A stretch of DNA of 64,000 nucleotides from Furfurilactobacillus milii. Its GTDB lineage: Bacteria; Bacillota; Bacilli; Lactobacillales; Lactobacillaceae. A program made the translations under genes and the position numbers. A model generated the notes under the pieces. It did not search any database, was not told the DNA's origin, and saw only the letters and a program-made list of their open reading frames with translations. Positions 26,110 to 35,862 of the stretch are shown in pieces. Position 1 is the stretch's first letter; the number at the start of each line of letters is the position of its first letter. The stretch is taken from the NCBI RefSeq assembly GCF_009864005.1, contig NZ_WEZQ01000005.1:186408-250407 (forward strand), read 5' to 3'.

Positions 26110-26985
26110 TTAGAAAAGTGAACGACGTTTGACCACTTTATATGAGAAGCCTTCACCGATGTTTTGTTGCACGGGTAAGATTGACATAAAGGCATGATCG
26201 TCAATCCGTTCTACAATTCGTCGCATCGTTTGGACCTCTCGCGGGCTGATAACACAGTAGAGCATCTTTCGTGGCGTATTCGTAAAGCCACCCTCGGCGT
26301 CCAGATAAGTTACCCCACGTTGGAGTTCAGCGATGATGGCTGCTGCAATTTCCTCATTTTTGTCGCTCATAATCATAATGGCGCGAGCTGCATAGGCACC
26401 AGATTGGGTGAAGTTAACAATCTGGGTGAACACAAACGAGCACAATAACGTGTACATCATGTGCACAACGTCAATGTAGACCAATGACGCTGATAGCACT
26501 ACGACATCCTGAATCAGAAGGCTGCGTCCCATCGGCACGCCACTTTGTTTTTCAAAAATGCGGGCAATGATGTCGGTACCACCCAGTGTGCCACCGGAAC
26601 GATAAACTAGACCACAGCCGAAGCCACCCATAATGCCGGCCAAGGCACCAGCTATGAACAGGTCGTGGTGAATATTGATGGCAATGGGCATCCGTTGCCA
26701 CACCCACAGCCATACAGATAGCATGGAAATGCCGAAAACGGTGTATACAAACGAACGTCGACCCAATAAACGCCAGCCGATCAATAACAATGGCACGTTG
26801 ATGGCAAACGTAGTGTAAGCAGGATTCAAATTAAATAATGCCCGTAATATTAATGAAATTCCGGCAACACCACCGTCAGCTAACCTGTTCACAATATTAA
26901 CGTAAACTAACCCAAAAGCGTATAGTGCTGCGCCCAGTGCAATAAATATGAAGTCGCGTAACCGCATCGTTTCATCTTGTCTCAT
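26110..26985 (-). CDS. YitT family membrane protein (DUF161/DUF2179)
   Basis: A 291-residue integral membrane protein with five or six segments in the first ~200 residues (FIFIALGAALYAFGLVYVNI, then LADGGVAGISLI; FGCGLVYRSGGTLGGTDIIA) and a C-terminal cytoplasmic DUF2179 domain (about 210-290, ending LPVQQNIGEGFSYK). The YitT family is abundant in Firmicutes; substrate and role are unknown. ATG 26985 is preferred, with a GGGGG ribosome site 5 bp upstream; the ATG at 26967 is an alternative. It diverges from cca. Confidence 0.88.
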   Translation of the reverse strand: MRQDETMRLRDFIFIALGAALYAFGLVYVNIVNRLADGGVAGISLILRALFNLNPAYTTFAINVPLLLIGWRLLGRRSFVYTVFGISMLSVWLWVWQRMPIAINIHHDLFIAGALAGIMGGFGCGLVYRSGGTLGGTDIIARIFEKQSGVPMGRSLLIQDVVVLSASLVYIDVVHMMYTLLCSFVFTQIVNFTQSGAYAARAIMIMSDKNEEIAAAIIAELQRGVTYLDAEGGFTNTPRKMLYCVISPREVQTMRRIVERIDDHAFMSILPVQQNIGEGFSYKVVKRRSLF

Positions 26986-27075
26986 TATGGCCCCCAATGA
27001 TCCGTGAATATTTTACTATCACTAAAGATAGCAGACCAATTGAAGTTTAGCCATAGTGTATCAACGCCATATTTC

Positions 27076-27084
27076 TGCTAGAAT
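27076..27084 (+). promoter_or_regulatory. Extended -10 promoter of cca
   Basis: TGCTAGAAT, an extended -10 in the divergent YitT/cca intergenic region, 34 bp upstream of cca. Confidence 0.5.
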
Positions 27085-27118
27085 GGGTGATAAATAGTTA
27101 ATGAGGGGATGGCATAAC

Positions 27119-28354
27119 ATGCGTTTAGCACAATTGCCGCAAGAATTTGTGGGTGCACAACCCATTTTGGCAACGCTCGAAGCCGCTGGTTATGAAGCCT
27201 ACTTTGTGGGTGGTTCAGTGAGAGACACAATTTTAGGCAAACCAATTCACGATGTGGACATTGCCACTAGTGCGTACCCAGAAGAAGTAAAGGCGTTATT
27301 CAAACGGACGGTAGATACCGGTATCGAACACGGCACCGTCATGATTCTGGATCATGGAACTGGCTATGAAACAACAACCTTCCGGACAGAATCTGGTTAC
27401 CAAGATTATCGCCGGCCAGATAAAGTGACATTTGTTCGCCACTTGGAAGATGACCTTAAACGCCGCGATTTCACGATTAATGCGCTGGCTCTGCGTCAAG
27501 ATGGCGAAGTTATTGATTTGTTCGACGGATTAAGTGACCTGAAAGCTGGCATTATCCGTGCCGTTGGTGATCCGGAAGCACGCTTTGGTGAAGATGCACT
27601 ACGCATGATGCGCGCCGTTCGTTTTGCTAGTCAATTGAACTTTAAGATTGAAGATAAAACGTTGGCAGCCATTCACACGCACGCGCATTTATTGAGTCAA
27701 ATTGCGGTTGAACGGATTCATGATGAGTTTGTGCGGATGATGCTAGGGACAGCAGCATATCGTGGCCTGTCTATGATGATTCAAACGACATTGGCAGACT
27801 ATTGTCCTGGTTTGGTGGGGCATACGATCGATTTGTCCACGATTGCGACGGTACCGGCATTAGCACCTAAAGATGAAGTTGAGGTTTGGGCGATGGTGGC
27901 ATTTCATTTAGGGCTGTCATATCCAGACACGGTGGAGTTCTTGCAAGCATGGAAGACAGCCAATCATATCATCAAGGCGGCCAATCAGGCGCTTCATTTG
28001 GCATATGCACAGCAGTATCATGGTGTTACCAAACAATTGCTATTTGCGATGACGCCAGACACAATCGCTGCAGGCACCAATGTTGCTCGCATGAGTGGCT
28101 ATGGTCCAGACGATCCAAACGAGTGGCTGCGCGTTTATAATGAGCTACCAATCAAGGATTCGCATGACCTTGCGCTGAGTGGCGCTGACTTAATCAAAAA
28201 AGCCGGTTTAACACCTGGTCCTGCAGTTGGTGAAACCCTGCAAAAAGTTCAAAATGCCGTTATTGATGGTGAAATTAATAATGAGGCCGCAGAATTGTTG
28301 AAATATGTTCAGGACAAGATCCTGGCAAAGAACGACACCTCAACGAAAAAATGA
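27119..28354 (+). CDS. cca: CCA-adding tRNA nucleotidyltransferase
   Basis: Adds or repairs the 3' CCA of tRNAs. The 411-residue class II enzyme has the nucleotidyltransferase head GGSVRDTILGKPIHDVDIA (about residues 24-42) with its two metal-binding aspartates, RRDFTINALAL, and the neck/body helices (RFGEDALRMMRAVRFASQL). ATG 27119 follows GAGGGGAT by 9 bp; the ATG at 27101 overlaps that site. It is followed by an ABC-F gene, thyA and dfrA, the usual lactobacillar order. Confidence 0.96.
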   Translation: MRLAQLPQEFVGAQPILATLEAAGYEAYFVGGSVRDTILGKPIHDVDIATSAYPEEVKALFKRTVDTGIEHGTVMILDHGTGYETTTFRTESGYQDYRRPDKVTFVRHLEDDLKRRDFTINALALRQDGEVIDLFDGLSDLKAGIIRAVGDPEARFGEDALRMMRAVRFASQLNFKIEDKTLAAIHTHAHLLSQIAVERIHDEFVRMMLGTAAYRGLSMMIQTTLADYCPGLVGHTIDLSTIATVPALAPKDEVEVWAMVAFHLGLSYPDTVEFLQAWKTANHIIKAANQALHLAYAQQYHGVTKQLLFAMTPDTIAAGTNVARMSGYGPDDPNEWLRVYNELPIKDSHDLALSGADLIKKAGLTPGPAVGETLQKVQNAVIDGEINNEAAELLKYVQDKILAKNDTSTKK

Positions 28355-28417
28355 GATTGCATCTGGCGCAAGTTACCAGTGACAACTGTTAGAGATAGGA
28401 CGGACAAAAAATAAATC

Positions 28418-30334
28418 ATGCAGACATTACGAGCAGAGGCATTAACGAGTGTCTACGGTGAAAAAACACTTTTTGATAAGATTTCCTTCTTAATTGGTGA
28501 AAATGACCGGATTGGCCTGATTGGCACAAATGGTAGTGGCAAAACATCTCTTTTGAATACGATTGCTGGTGTTGACCCGCAGGACTCTGGCACAATTGAA
28601 ACACCAAATGATTACCGGATCAGTTATCTCCGGCAGATTCCTGACTTGGATGATTCATTATCCGTTATGGAAGCGGTGTTCGCCGGTGCACAGCCAGTAT
28701 TCGCAACCATTCGTGAATACGAGCAAGCATTGGCCAAATACAGTTTGCACCCGGAAGATGAAAAGGCGTTAGCTCGTTACACTCGGGCTGAAGCAAAAAT
28801 GAATCAGGAAGATGCTTGGTTGGCCGAAAGTAACGTCAAAACCATTTTGACGCAATTGCATATTACCGACCTGGATCAACAGGTTAAAACATTGTCTGGT
28901 GGTCAGCGTAAACGGGTAGGTTTAGCGCAAGTGCTGATTCAAGCGCCGGATTTGTTGTTGCTGGATGAACCTACGAACCACTTGGATTTTGATTCCATTG
29001 ACTGGCTGGAAAAGTATTTGGCCAGTTATCGTGGTGCTGTTCTTGTCGTGACACATGACCGTTACTTTTTAGATGCCGTGGCAACGCGGATTTTTGAACT
29101 GTCGTTTGGACAGCTTTACGAATATCAAGGTAATTATCAGGCGTTTGTTGGGCAGAAAGCGGAACGCGTTGAGCATGAAGTGGAGGCCGACCGCAAACAG
29201 TCGCAGCTCTATAAAAAAGAGCTCGCATGGATGCGCACATCCCCGCAAGCCCGTAGTACAAAACAGCAGGCGCGAGTGAACCACTTCAATGACTTGAAGG
29301 ACAATCTCAATACCTTACAGGTTGACCAGGATGTTGACATTAACCTAGGTCAGCAACGGTTGGGTAAGAAAGTGATCATTGCCAAACACGTTAATTTACA
29401 ACTTGGCGATCATAAACTATTGAATGACTTCAACTTATTGATTCAAGCTGGTGATCGGATTGGGATTACCGGGGTTAATGGGGCCGGCAAGACTAGTTTG
29501 CTAAACGTGTTGGCACAACGTTTGCCGGTTGATAGTGGCACGGTTACGATCGGCGAGACCGTCAAACTTGCCTACTACACACAGCAAACTGAGCCAATTC
29601 CAGGTGATAAACGAGTCATCAGCTACCTGAACGAAGTAGCGGAGACCGTGACCGATAAAGATGGTAATGAGATTAGCACGACTAACCTGTTGGAGCAGTT
29701 CCTGTTTCCACGGTTTATGCATGGTACGTTAATCCGTAAATTGTCCGGTGGTGAAAAACGGCGACTGTACCTGTTGAAGTTACTGATGGAGCAGCCAAAC
29801 GTACTCTTCCTAGATGAACCGACCAATGACCTGGATATTGGAACGTTGACTGTCCTTGAAGATTACCTCAGCAAGTTTGCTGGCACCGTTATCACGGTCT
29901 CACATGATCGTTACTTCTTGGATAAGGTTGCTGACCAGTTACTTGTATTTGATGGGCATGGCAAAATTGATCATTTTATTGGTCAATTTAGCGATTACCT
30001 GCAACAGCAGGCACAGTCTGAGACACGTCAACATGAAGAAAAAACATCAACAAGTGAGTCATCTACTAAACAAGATGAAGCTGACATGACCGATGAACCC
30101 CAAACGAAGACTAAACATAAGTTAACTTATGCGGAACAAAAAGAATGGGATGTCATCGAAGGCAAAATCGATGATCTTGAGCAACAAAAATCAGCAATTA
30201 GTACTCAGATGAATGAGAACGGCGCCGACTATGGTAAATTGGCCGATTTGCAAAAACAGTTTGAAGAGACTGATTCGGAACTGACCAAAGCCATGGAACG
30301 CTGGGATTATTTAAGTCAGTTTGTTTCTGAATAA
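28418..30334 (+). CDS. ABC-F ribosome-associated ATPase (Uup-like)
   Basis: A 638-residue soluble protein with two ATP-binding cassettes and no membrane domain, hence ABC-F. Cassette 1: GTNGSGKTSL (about residues 38-47), LSGGQRKR, LLDEPTNHLD. Cassette 2: GVNGAGKTSL (about 354-363), LSGGEKRR, FLDEPTNDLD. A linker of ~80 residues between them is the P-site tRNA interaction motif. The C-terminal charged coiled coil (about 565-638) is typical of the Uup subgroup. Family members act on stalled or assembling ribosomes. The ribosome site is weak (AGATAGGA, distant). Confidence 0.9.
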   Translation: MQTLRAEALTSVYGEKTLFDKISFLIGENDRIGLIGTNGSGKTSLLNTIAGVDPQDSGTIETPNDYRISYLRQIPDLDDSLSVMEAVFAGAQPVFATIREYEQALAKYSLHPEDEKALARYTRAEAKMNQEDAWLAESNVKTILTQLHITDLDQQVKTLSGGQRKRVGLAQVLIQAPDLLLLDEPTNHLDFDSIDWLEKYLASYRGAVLVVTHDRYFLDAVATRIFELSFGQLYEYQGNYQAFVGQKAERVEHEVEADRKQSQLYKKELAWMRTSPQARSTKQQARVNHFNDLKDNLNTLQVDQDVDINLGQQRLGKKVIIAKHVNLQLGDHKLLNDFNLLIQAGDRIGITGVNGAGKTSLLNVLAQRLPVDSGTVTIGETVKLAYYTQQTEPIPGDKRVISYLNEVAETVTDKDGNEISTTNLLEQFLFPRFMHGTLIRKLSGGEKRRLYLLKLLMEQPNVLFLDEPTNDLDIGTLTVLEDYLSKFAGTVITVSHDRYFLDKVADQLLVFDGHGKIDHFIGQFSDYLQQQAQSETRQHEEKTSTSESSTKQDEADMTDEPQTKTKHKLTYAEQKEWDVIEGKIDDLEQQKSAISTQMNENGADYGKLADLQKQFEETDSELTKAMERWDYLSQFVSE

Positions 30335-30397
30335 AAATGTTTTATTTTAATTATCATGACATTAACGCTTAGGCATCAGGTGAAAGGAAGCAAAGAT

Positions 30398-31348
30398 ATG
30401 CTGGAAGACGCGTATTTACAACTGGAACGATATGTTTATGAACATGGTACGGTTAAGTCGGATCGGACTGGCACAGGAACTAAGTCAACGTTCGGTTACC
30501 AAATGCGGTTTGATTTAAACGAGGGCTTTCCGTTATTGACGACCAAAAAAGTGCCGTTTGGGCTCATAAAAAGTGAGCTACTCTGGTTCTTGCATGGCGA
30601 CACTAACATTCGGTTCTTGCTCGAACACAAGAATCATATTTGGGACGAATGGGCCTTTCAACGCTATATTGACAGTGCGGATTACAAGGGACCTGACATG
30701 ACCGATTTTGGTCGCCGCAGCTTGGTCGACCCGGAATTTAATGAACGTTATCAAACAGAAAAAAAGCATTTTGACGATCAGATTTTGCATGATGATACGT
30801 TTGCTAAACAATATGGTGAGCTCGGTCTAGTGTACGGTGCGCAATGGCGCAAATGGAAGACGTCCACGGGTGAAACAATTGACCAACTAGGAAATGTCAT
30901 CAATATGATCAAACAGCATCCAGATTCACGGCGGTTGATTGTGTCGGCATGGAATCCAGAAGATGTGCCAACCATGGCCTTGCCACCGTGTCATACACTG
31001 TTTCAATTCTATGTTGCAGATGGCAAGTTGTCCTGTCAGTTGTACCAACGTTCAGGTGATATCTTTTTAGGCGTGCCGTTTAACATTGCCAGTTACGCTT
31101 TGTTAACCTCGATGATCGCGAAAGAATGTCATTTACAAGTGGGTGAGTTCGTTCATACGCTTGGGGATGCACATATTTATCTCAATCATTTGGACCAGGT
31201 TAAGGAGCAGCTGTCCCGGACTCCGAGAAAAGCCCCAACATTATGGCTCAATGATGAAAAAGACAGTATCTTTGATTACGACATGCACGACATTAAGGTT
31301 AAGGATTACGATCCATTGCCAGCAATTAAGGCCCCCGTTGCCGTTTAG
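30398..31348 (+). CDS. thyA: Thymidylate synthase
   Basis: Makes dTMP from dUMP using methylene-tetrahydrofolate, with dihydrofolate as by-product. The 316-residue protein has the phosphate-binding DRTGTGT, the catalytic Cys in [12 protein letters not shown], and [19 protein letters not shown] for dUMP/folate binding. It has the ~50-residue insertion typical of Lactobacillus/Lactococcus ThyA. ATG 30398 follows TGAAAGGA; the upstream frame to 30356 is excluded. dfrA follows 36 bp later, and it recycles the dihydrofolate produced. Confidence 0.98.
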   Translation: MLEDAYLQLERYVYEHGTVKSDRTGTGTKSTFGYQMRFDLNEGFPLLTTKKVPFGLIKSELLWFLHGDTNIRFLLEHKNHIWDEWAFQRYIDSADYKGPDMTDFGRRSLVDPEFNERYQTEKKHFDDQILHDDTFAKQYGELGLVYGAQWRKWKTSTGETIDQLGNVINMIKQHPDSRRLIVSAWNPEDVPTMALPPCHTLFQFYVADGKLSCQLYQRSGDIFLGVPFNIASYALLTSMIAKECHLQVGEFVHTLGDAHIYLNHLDQVKEQLSRTPRKAPTLWLNDEKDSIFDYDMHDIKVKDYDPLPAIKAPVAV

Positions 31349-31384
31349 ACGCATGACTAACTTTTGACAGGAAGTGACTGTGTT

Positions 31385-31879
31385 TTGCTTACATTAATTT
31401 GGGCTGAAGATCAGCATCATCTAATTGGTCGAAACGGCCAGTTACCATGGCATTTACCGGCCGATGCCCGTTACTTTCGTCAACAGACGACGGGCAACGC
31501 GGTAATTATGGGCAAACGGACGTTTGAGTCGTTAGGCAAACCGTTACCAAACCGAAAGAACCTTGTGTTGTCGTCAACTTTATCTGAACAGCCGGGAATT
31601 TTGTTGTTTCCCATTTTAGCTGAATTAGCTAATTGGATCACGCATCATCCAGATGATCAGTTGTTTGTGATTGGCGGTGTTCGTTTATATAAAGAACTGA
31701 TGCCAATGGCAGATCGGTTGCTAGTTACAAAAATTGACGCGACGTTTGACGGTGATACTTATATGCCAGCAGTCAACTTAGATGATTGGACACTGCAATC
31801 CACTGAGAAGCATGAAGCTGACGATAAGAATCGGTGGCCGTACGCGTTTCTAACGTATGTTCGTCGTCCACACGCCTAA
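31385..31879 (+). CDS. dfrA: Dihydrofolate reductase (TTG start)
   Basis: Reduces dihydrofolate to tetrahydrofolate with NADPH, completing the cycle with ThyA. The 164-residue protein has IWAEDQHHLIG, NGQLPWHLPADARYF (catalytic Asp), MGKRTFESLG, NRKNLVLSS, and FVIGGVRLYKELMP (the NADPH-binding GG). Start choice: no ATG or GTG exists in frame; TTG 31385 lies 10 bp after AGGAAG and gives the normal length and N terminus (LLTLIWAEDQ). A TTG at 31364 precedes that ribosome site and is rejected. Confidence 0.95.
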   Translation: MLTLIWAEDQHHLIGRNGQLPWHLPADARYFRQQTTGNAVIMGKRTFESLGKPLPNRKNLVLSSTLSEQPGILLFPILAELANWITHHPDDQLFVIGGVRLYKELMPMADRLLVTKIDATFDGDTYMPAVNLDDWTLQSTEKHEADDKNRWPYAFLTYVRRPHA

Positions 31880-31884
31880 CTAAA

Positions 31885-31945
31885 TAAAAATGCTATGTAA
31901 GCGTCACACATCCGATTGATGGTGAATCTTACATAGCATTTTTTG
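31885..31945. terminator. Bidirectional terminator between dfrA and the hemolysin III gene
   Basis: AAAATGCTATGTAAG/CTTACATAGCATTTT arms with a ~26-nt loop, flanked by A- and T-runs; serves both convergent genes. Confidence 0.9.
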
Positions 31946-31954
31946 TCGGCGCAC

Positions 31955-32596
31955 TTAAGCGTAAAACAAGATCGAGAAATACATGAGGGCCGAACCAAAC
32001 ATAACAAATAGGTGCCAAATGACGTGACCAAACGGAATTTGTTTGAAACTGTAAATAATCGCGCCAACTGTGAATGCCACACCACCACTGACGAGCAACC
32101 AAAAACCGGTAAGCCCTAGGCCGTGATACAACTGGGGAAAGGCGAATAGACACATCCAACCCATGACGACGTAAATAACTGTAGAGACAATGTTGAACCG
32201 GCCTAACCAAATAGATTTGTAGACAATGCCGGCAATCGCCATGACCCAGATAACACTGAGAATGACCCATCCCCGAACGCCTCGAATAACCAATAGACTG
32301 TACGGCGTATACGTGCCAGCAATTAACAAGTAAATGGCACTGTGGTCAAACACCTGAAAGACGTGTTTCGCCTTTGTAAACACGAGGGCGTGAAACAAGG
32401 TCGACGATAGATAGAATAAGATTAAAATACTGCCATAGATCGTAAACGTCACGACTCGCAAAGAAGAACCAGTGTGGACGGCGCGAATAATTAAGATCAC
32501 CAGACCTGCAATGGCCAGTCCAAATCCAATTCCGTGAGTGATCGCATTAAAAACTTCGTTGACGATGGTATATGTACGTGAATGCTGTTGCTGCAT
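31955..32596 (-). CDS. Hemolysin III / PAQR family membrane protein
   Basis: A 213-residue protein with seven membrane segments. The PAQR histidine/acid motifs are visible: NAITHGIGFGLAI (TM1 region), STLFHALVF, DHSAIYLLIAGTYTPY and GHVIWHLFVMFGSALMY near the C terminus. The ser/his/asp set probably coordinates zinc, as in ceramidase-like PAQR proteins. The hemolysin name is historical and cytolytic activity should not be assumed. ATG 32596 follows TAGGAG. It diverges from degV. Confidence 0.92.
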   Translation of the reverse strand: MQQQHSRTYTIVNEVFNAITHGIGFGLAIAGLVILIIRAVHTGSSLRVVTFTIYGSILILFYLSSTLFHALVFTKAKHVFQVFDHSAIYLLIAGTYTPYSLLVIRGVRGWVILSVIWVMAIAGIVYKSIWLGRFNIVSTVIYVVMGWMCLFAFPQLYHGLGLTGFWLLVSGGVAFTVGAIIYSFKQIPFGHVIWHLFVMFGSALMYFSILFYA

Positions 32597-32694
32597 GTTA
32601 AAACTCCTAACAGTTCGGTGGGTTTCCGTAGTTGTTTGCGAAAGTATAAAATCGGCAAAGAAACCCGCTGTTTTATGAAATTAGTGGCAAAGTT

Positions 32695-32703
32695 TGTTAT
32701 ACT
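32695..32703 (+). promoter_or_regulatory. Extended -10 promoter of degV
   Basis: TGTTATACT: TATACT with TGn extension, 90 bp before degV. A small dyad (CATGC...GCATG, 32721-32741) lies in the leader. Confidence 0.5.
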
Positions 32704-32792
32704 TGTAACACTTATTCATTCATGCTCTACATTGTAGCATGCTCATTCAAAACAGTGCAGAGTGGATTTTAGAAAGCGTGGGATTTCGAGCT

Positions 32793-33635
32793 ATGGCTAA
32801 TGTAAAAATTGTAACTGACTCATCAGCTGGTTTAACCGAGGATGAAATTAAAGAGCATCACATTAACATCGTCCCACTGTCAGTTATGATTGATGGTACC
32901 GTGTACGTGGAACGGGAAACCATCACCAATGAACAATTTATGGAAAAAATGATCGATGCAGATACGTTGCCTAAGACGAGTCAACCGCCTTTGGGAAAAT
33001 TTGTCGACTTATTTGACGAACTAGGTAAGGATGGTTCAGAGGTTGTTTGCATTACGATGATGGAATCAATTTCGGGAACTGTTGATGCTGCGCGTCAGGC
33101 TGCACAACTAACGTCTACACACGTTAAAGTTGTAGATTCGCAAACGACCGACCGGGGCTTGGCTTTCCAAGTGTTGGCTGCTGCTGAGGCTGCAGAAAAC
33201 GGAGCTACCCCTGATGAAATTGTGGCTAAAACGATTGAAGTTCGTGACCACTCACGTTTGTTCATGGGTGTGATTAAACTGGATAATCTAGTTGCAGGTG
33301 GTCGTATTAGCCGTGCTGCTGGGTTGGTATCTAATTTGTTGAACATCAAAATTGGTTTAGAAGTGATTAACGGCAAGATTGAAGTTACCACGAAAGGTCG
33401 TGGCATGAAGACCATTACCAAGTTTTTGGACATGGCCTATGGAGAGATGCAAAAGGCTGGTCATATTGCTAGTATCGGTGTTTCCCATGCTGGTGCGCCA
33501 GAAACAGCCGAAAAAATTGCTAGTCACGTTCATGAGCTGTTTCCTAACGTACCGGTCGTTGTTCGACAAACGGTGCCGATCATTGCAACGCATGCAGGTC
33601 AAGGTGCCTTTGCATTAATGTATTACACAGACTAA
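32793..33635 (+). CDS. DegV family fatty-acid-binding protein
   Basis: A 280-residue DegV/FakB-type protein: VKIVTDSSAGLTEDEI at the N terminus, TSQPP (SQPPLGKF) and the C-terminal VGHAGAPE-like SHAGAPETAE and GQGAFALMYY. Family members bind an acyl chain and, as FakB, present it to the fatty acid kinase FakA. The FakA partner is not in the window. The start is taken at ATG 32793, which gives the standard N terminus; its ribosome site is weak, and a GTG at 32778 is a possible alternative. Confidence 0.9.
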   Translation: MANVKIVTDSSAGLTEDEIKEHHINIVPLSVMIDGTVYVERETITNEQFMEKMIDADTLPKTSQPPLGKFVDLFDELGKDGSEVVCITMMESISGTVDAARQAAQLTSTHVKVVDSQTTDRGLAFQVLAAAEAAENGATPDEIVAKTIEVRDHSRLFMGVIKLDNLVAGGRISRAAGLVSNLLNIKIGLEVINGKIEVTTKGRGMKTITKFLDMAYGEMQKAGHIASIGVSHAGAPETAEKIASHVHELFPNVPVVVRQTVPIIATHAGQGAFALMYYTD

Positions 33636-33716
33636 ACAGCATCATCGAAATTATTAGTACTGTTTATCCAGGCCAGTTATTTCTTCTGGTCAACTAATTG
33701 TCAGTAAAACGAGTTG

Positions 33717-33765
33717 GTTGAGCCTGATTCCCGGTGGTTTCGGAAATTAGCCCTCAACTTTTTTA
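33717..33765 (+). terminator. Terminator of degV
   Basis: GTTGAG/CTCAAC outer stem with a partly paired interior and six T's. Confidence 0.65.
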
Positions 33766-33827
33766 TTAGTTAGCAAACGTCAAAAAATCAATTGATCATA
33801 AGATTGACTGATAGAAAGGAGCGATCA

Positions 33828-34871
33828 ATGAAATTTTTTAAATGGTGGATTAGAGCTTTGCTAGTTGTTGCCATTGTGGTGGCACTTGGGGCAACCTGGT
33901 GGCTTTATCAAAGCAGTCATGAGACAATGCAACCGCAACGGCGTACACAACCAAGTCAGTTAGCACCTAACGTTAACAGAAAAGCGTCTTCAAAGGACAG
34001 TTCGAGTAGTAAGAGTTCGAGCAAGTCACATAAACAAACGACTAACAAGTCAAAAAGTAAGACGGCTGCCAAACGTAAAAAGGTAACCGTTGTGGCCCTC
34101 GGAGATTCTCTGACGCAGGGTGTCGGTGATCAGGCTAAGGACGGCGGCTACGTTGGTCAAATTAAAACGAAATTAACCGACAAAGATCAGTTAAACGTAA
34201 CGACCCATAACTATGGAAAAGCCGGCGATCGTTCCGACCAAATTTTGAAGCGATTAAATCAGTCGGCAGCAATGCAAAAACAGGTTGCTAATGCAGATGC
34301 CATTACGATGACAGTCGGTGGTAACGACTTGATGCAAGGATTACAAACGGCTACTCTGTCTGGTAAATCCACTGTGACCCAGATGGATGCCGTCGTTGCA
34401 GCAACTCAACAGAAGTATGCCACAAAGCTCCTGAGTCTTCTGACGGCAGTTCGTAACTTAAATACAAATGCGCCAATCTTTTTATTCAGTATTTACAACC
34501 CGGTTTACGTTTATTTTGCCAACGTGGATCAACTAAATACTTATATCACCGGCTTTAACCAGGTCACAAAAACAACGGCTAACAATATCAGTAAATTATA
34601 TTTCATGAATATTAACGAACGCCTTTCGTACGGTCAATATGATACTGTTGCAAAGCGGTCTGCTTTGGCTGCCAAGGATGCTAAGGCAAATAATAACAAT
34701 AGTTTTGACGGTCAAAATGTCGAAAAGGCGCTAGTCGGCGGTTCTACTGGTGAATTGAATGATTATTTATCGTCGGCAGATCATTTCCACCCGAACCATT
34801 TGGGATATTCAAAAATGACTGCCACGCTGTATAAGACGATGCAGGATCATCAGTCCTGGATGCCCAAATAA
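33828..34871 (+). CDS. Membrane-anchored SGNH/GDSL hydrolase (YpmR-like)
   Basis: A 347-residue extracellular esterase-like protein. Residues 7-27 are an uncleaved membrane anchor (IRALLVVAIVVALGATWWLY), followed by a ~50-residue Ser/Lys-rich linker. Catalytic blocks: VALGDSLTQGVG (block I, Ser about residue 91), NYGKAGDRSDQI (block II), VGGNDLM (block III) and DHFHPNHLGY (block V, Asp/His). It resembles B. subtilis YpmR, next to ypmS as here. The natural substrate is unknown; acyl groups on surface polymers are a guess. ATG 33828 follows GAAAGGAG. Confidence 0.88.
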   Translation: MKFFKWWIRALLVVAIVVALGATWWLYQSSHETMQPQRRTQPSQLAPNVNRKASSKDSSSSKSSSKSHKQTTNKSKSKTAAKRKKVTVVALGDSLTQGVGDQAKDGGYVGQIKTKLTDKDQLNVTTHNYGKAGDRSDQILKRLNQSAAMQKQVANADAITMTVGGNDLMQGLQTATLSGKSTVTQMDAVVAATQQKYATKLLSLLTAVRNLNTNAPIFLFSIYNPVYVYFANVDQLNTYITGFNQVTKTTANNISKLYFMNINERLSYGQYDTVAKRSALAAKDAKANNNNSFDGQNVEKALVGGSTGELNDYLSSADHFHPNHLGYSKMTATLYKTMQDHQSWMPK

Positions 34872-34914
34872 ATTTTTGACCATTTTCACCGCAACGGAGG
34901 TTCAATAAATCAGT

Positions 34915-35541
34915 ATGCAAACAAGGCAGGATGTTAAACCAAAACACCAACGCAACTGGTGGAAAATCACTGCAATCACGTTAATTAGTCTCATTGTGAT
35001 TGCCGGGATCTGGGTCGGTGTTGAAGCAACAAAGCCGATGCCGGAGCCTGCTGAGGTAACTCGCCCAGTGCAGCAATCAAATGCCACATTTCAGGTGCAG
35101 CTTAATACTAAACAGGTGAATGCACTTGCAGATTACTACATTAACAATACGAAAGATAATAAGTATCACTATCGTTTTGTGATTAATAAACACGCAATGC
35201 TATACGGGACAACCAAATTTCTAGGTGTTAAACTAACGTACGGATTGATTATGGATCCTAGTGTTACCAAATCTGGTAATGTTAAACTCCATGCCTCTAG
35301 AATGGCAATTGGACGGCTTCAACTGCCTGTACATTTCGTGATGGGATTTGTCGCTCGTCATTACAAATTTCCAAAGGGTGTCAGTGCCAACGCTAAAACA
35401 GACACGGTGCTATTGGATTTGCATAAGATGGGACCACGTCGTTCTTTAGCCATCCGAGCTGAAACATTAGACGTGAACAGCGGCACATACATTTTCAAAG
35501 CAGGTATTCCCAAGGCTCAGTTTGATAAAGAAGTTAAATAA
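34915..35541 (+). CDS. YpmS family (DUF2140) membrane-anchored protein
   Basis: A 208-residue protein with one N-terminal membrane segment (ITAITLISLIVIAGIWVGV, about residues 22-40) and a beta-rich extracellular domain. It fits the YpmS/DUF2140 family, found directly after the SGNH hydrolase gene in bacilli and lactobacilli, suggesting a joint role at the membrane outer face. The function is unknown. CGGAGG lies 14 bp before ATG 34915, a slightly long spacing, but no better start is present. 43 bp separate it from the hydrolase gene. Confidence 0.85.
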   Translation: MQTRQDVKPKHQRNWWKITAITLISLIVIAGIWVGVEATKPMPEPAEVTRPVQQSNATFQVQLNTKQVNALADYYINNTKDNKYHYRFVINKHAMLYGTTKFLGVKLTYGLIMDPSVTKSGNVKLHASRMAIGRLQLPVHFVMGFVARHYKFPKGVSANAKTDTVLLDLHKMGPRRSLAIRAETLDVNSGTYIFKAGIPKAQFDKEVK

Positions 35542-35602
35542 GCAAGATGATACTTCCATCGGGCTTCAGCAATTAAACAGATCAAATGAAAGGAACACTA
35601 TC

Positions 35603-35824
35603 ATGCGACGTAGTTTTTACCAGTACCTAATGACGCAACGCAATGCAGAAAGTTATGAACCAGTTGCTCAATTTGCTAATAATGCATTTTTAGACCAAGC
35701 TTTTCCCAAACAGTCTCAGAACTTTGACGATGTGTCCCGCTACCTTGAATTAAATGGTAACTATCTGCAAAGTATGGATGTGTTCGACGAAGCCTGGCAT
35801 ATGTATCAGGAATCGGAATTATAG
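35603..35824 (+). CDS. YozE family protein (UPF0346)
   Basis: A 73-residue helical protein with the family pattern SFYQYLMTQR near the N terminus and NFDDVSRYLELNGNYL in the second half. Function unknown; the family forms a small four-helix SAM-like domain. ATG 35603 follows GAAAGGA. It ends the conserved thyA-to-yozE block. In related lactobacilli rbgA usually lies close by; here it is 25 kb away. Confidence 0.9.
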   Translation: MRRSFYQYLMTQRNAESYEPVAQFANNAFLDQAFPKQSQNFDDVSRYLELNGNYLQSMDVFDEAWHMYQESEL

Positions 35825-35862
35825 AGTGTACAATTAATACGAAAATAATTTATTCAAAATGA

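Noticed and set aside
31929-32270. Alternative minus-strand frames inside the hemolysin III gene
   Set aside because: Out of frame with the clear PAQR protein and without start signals.
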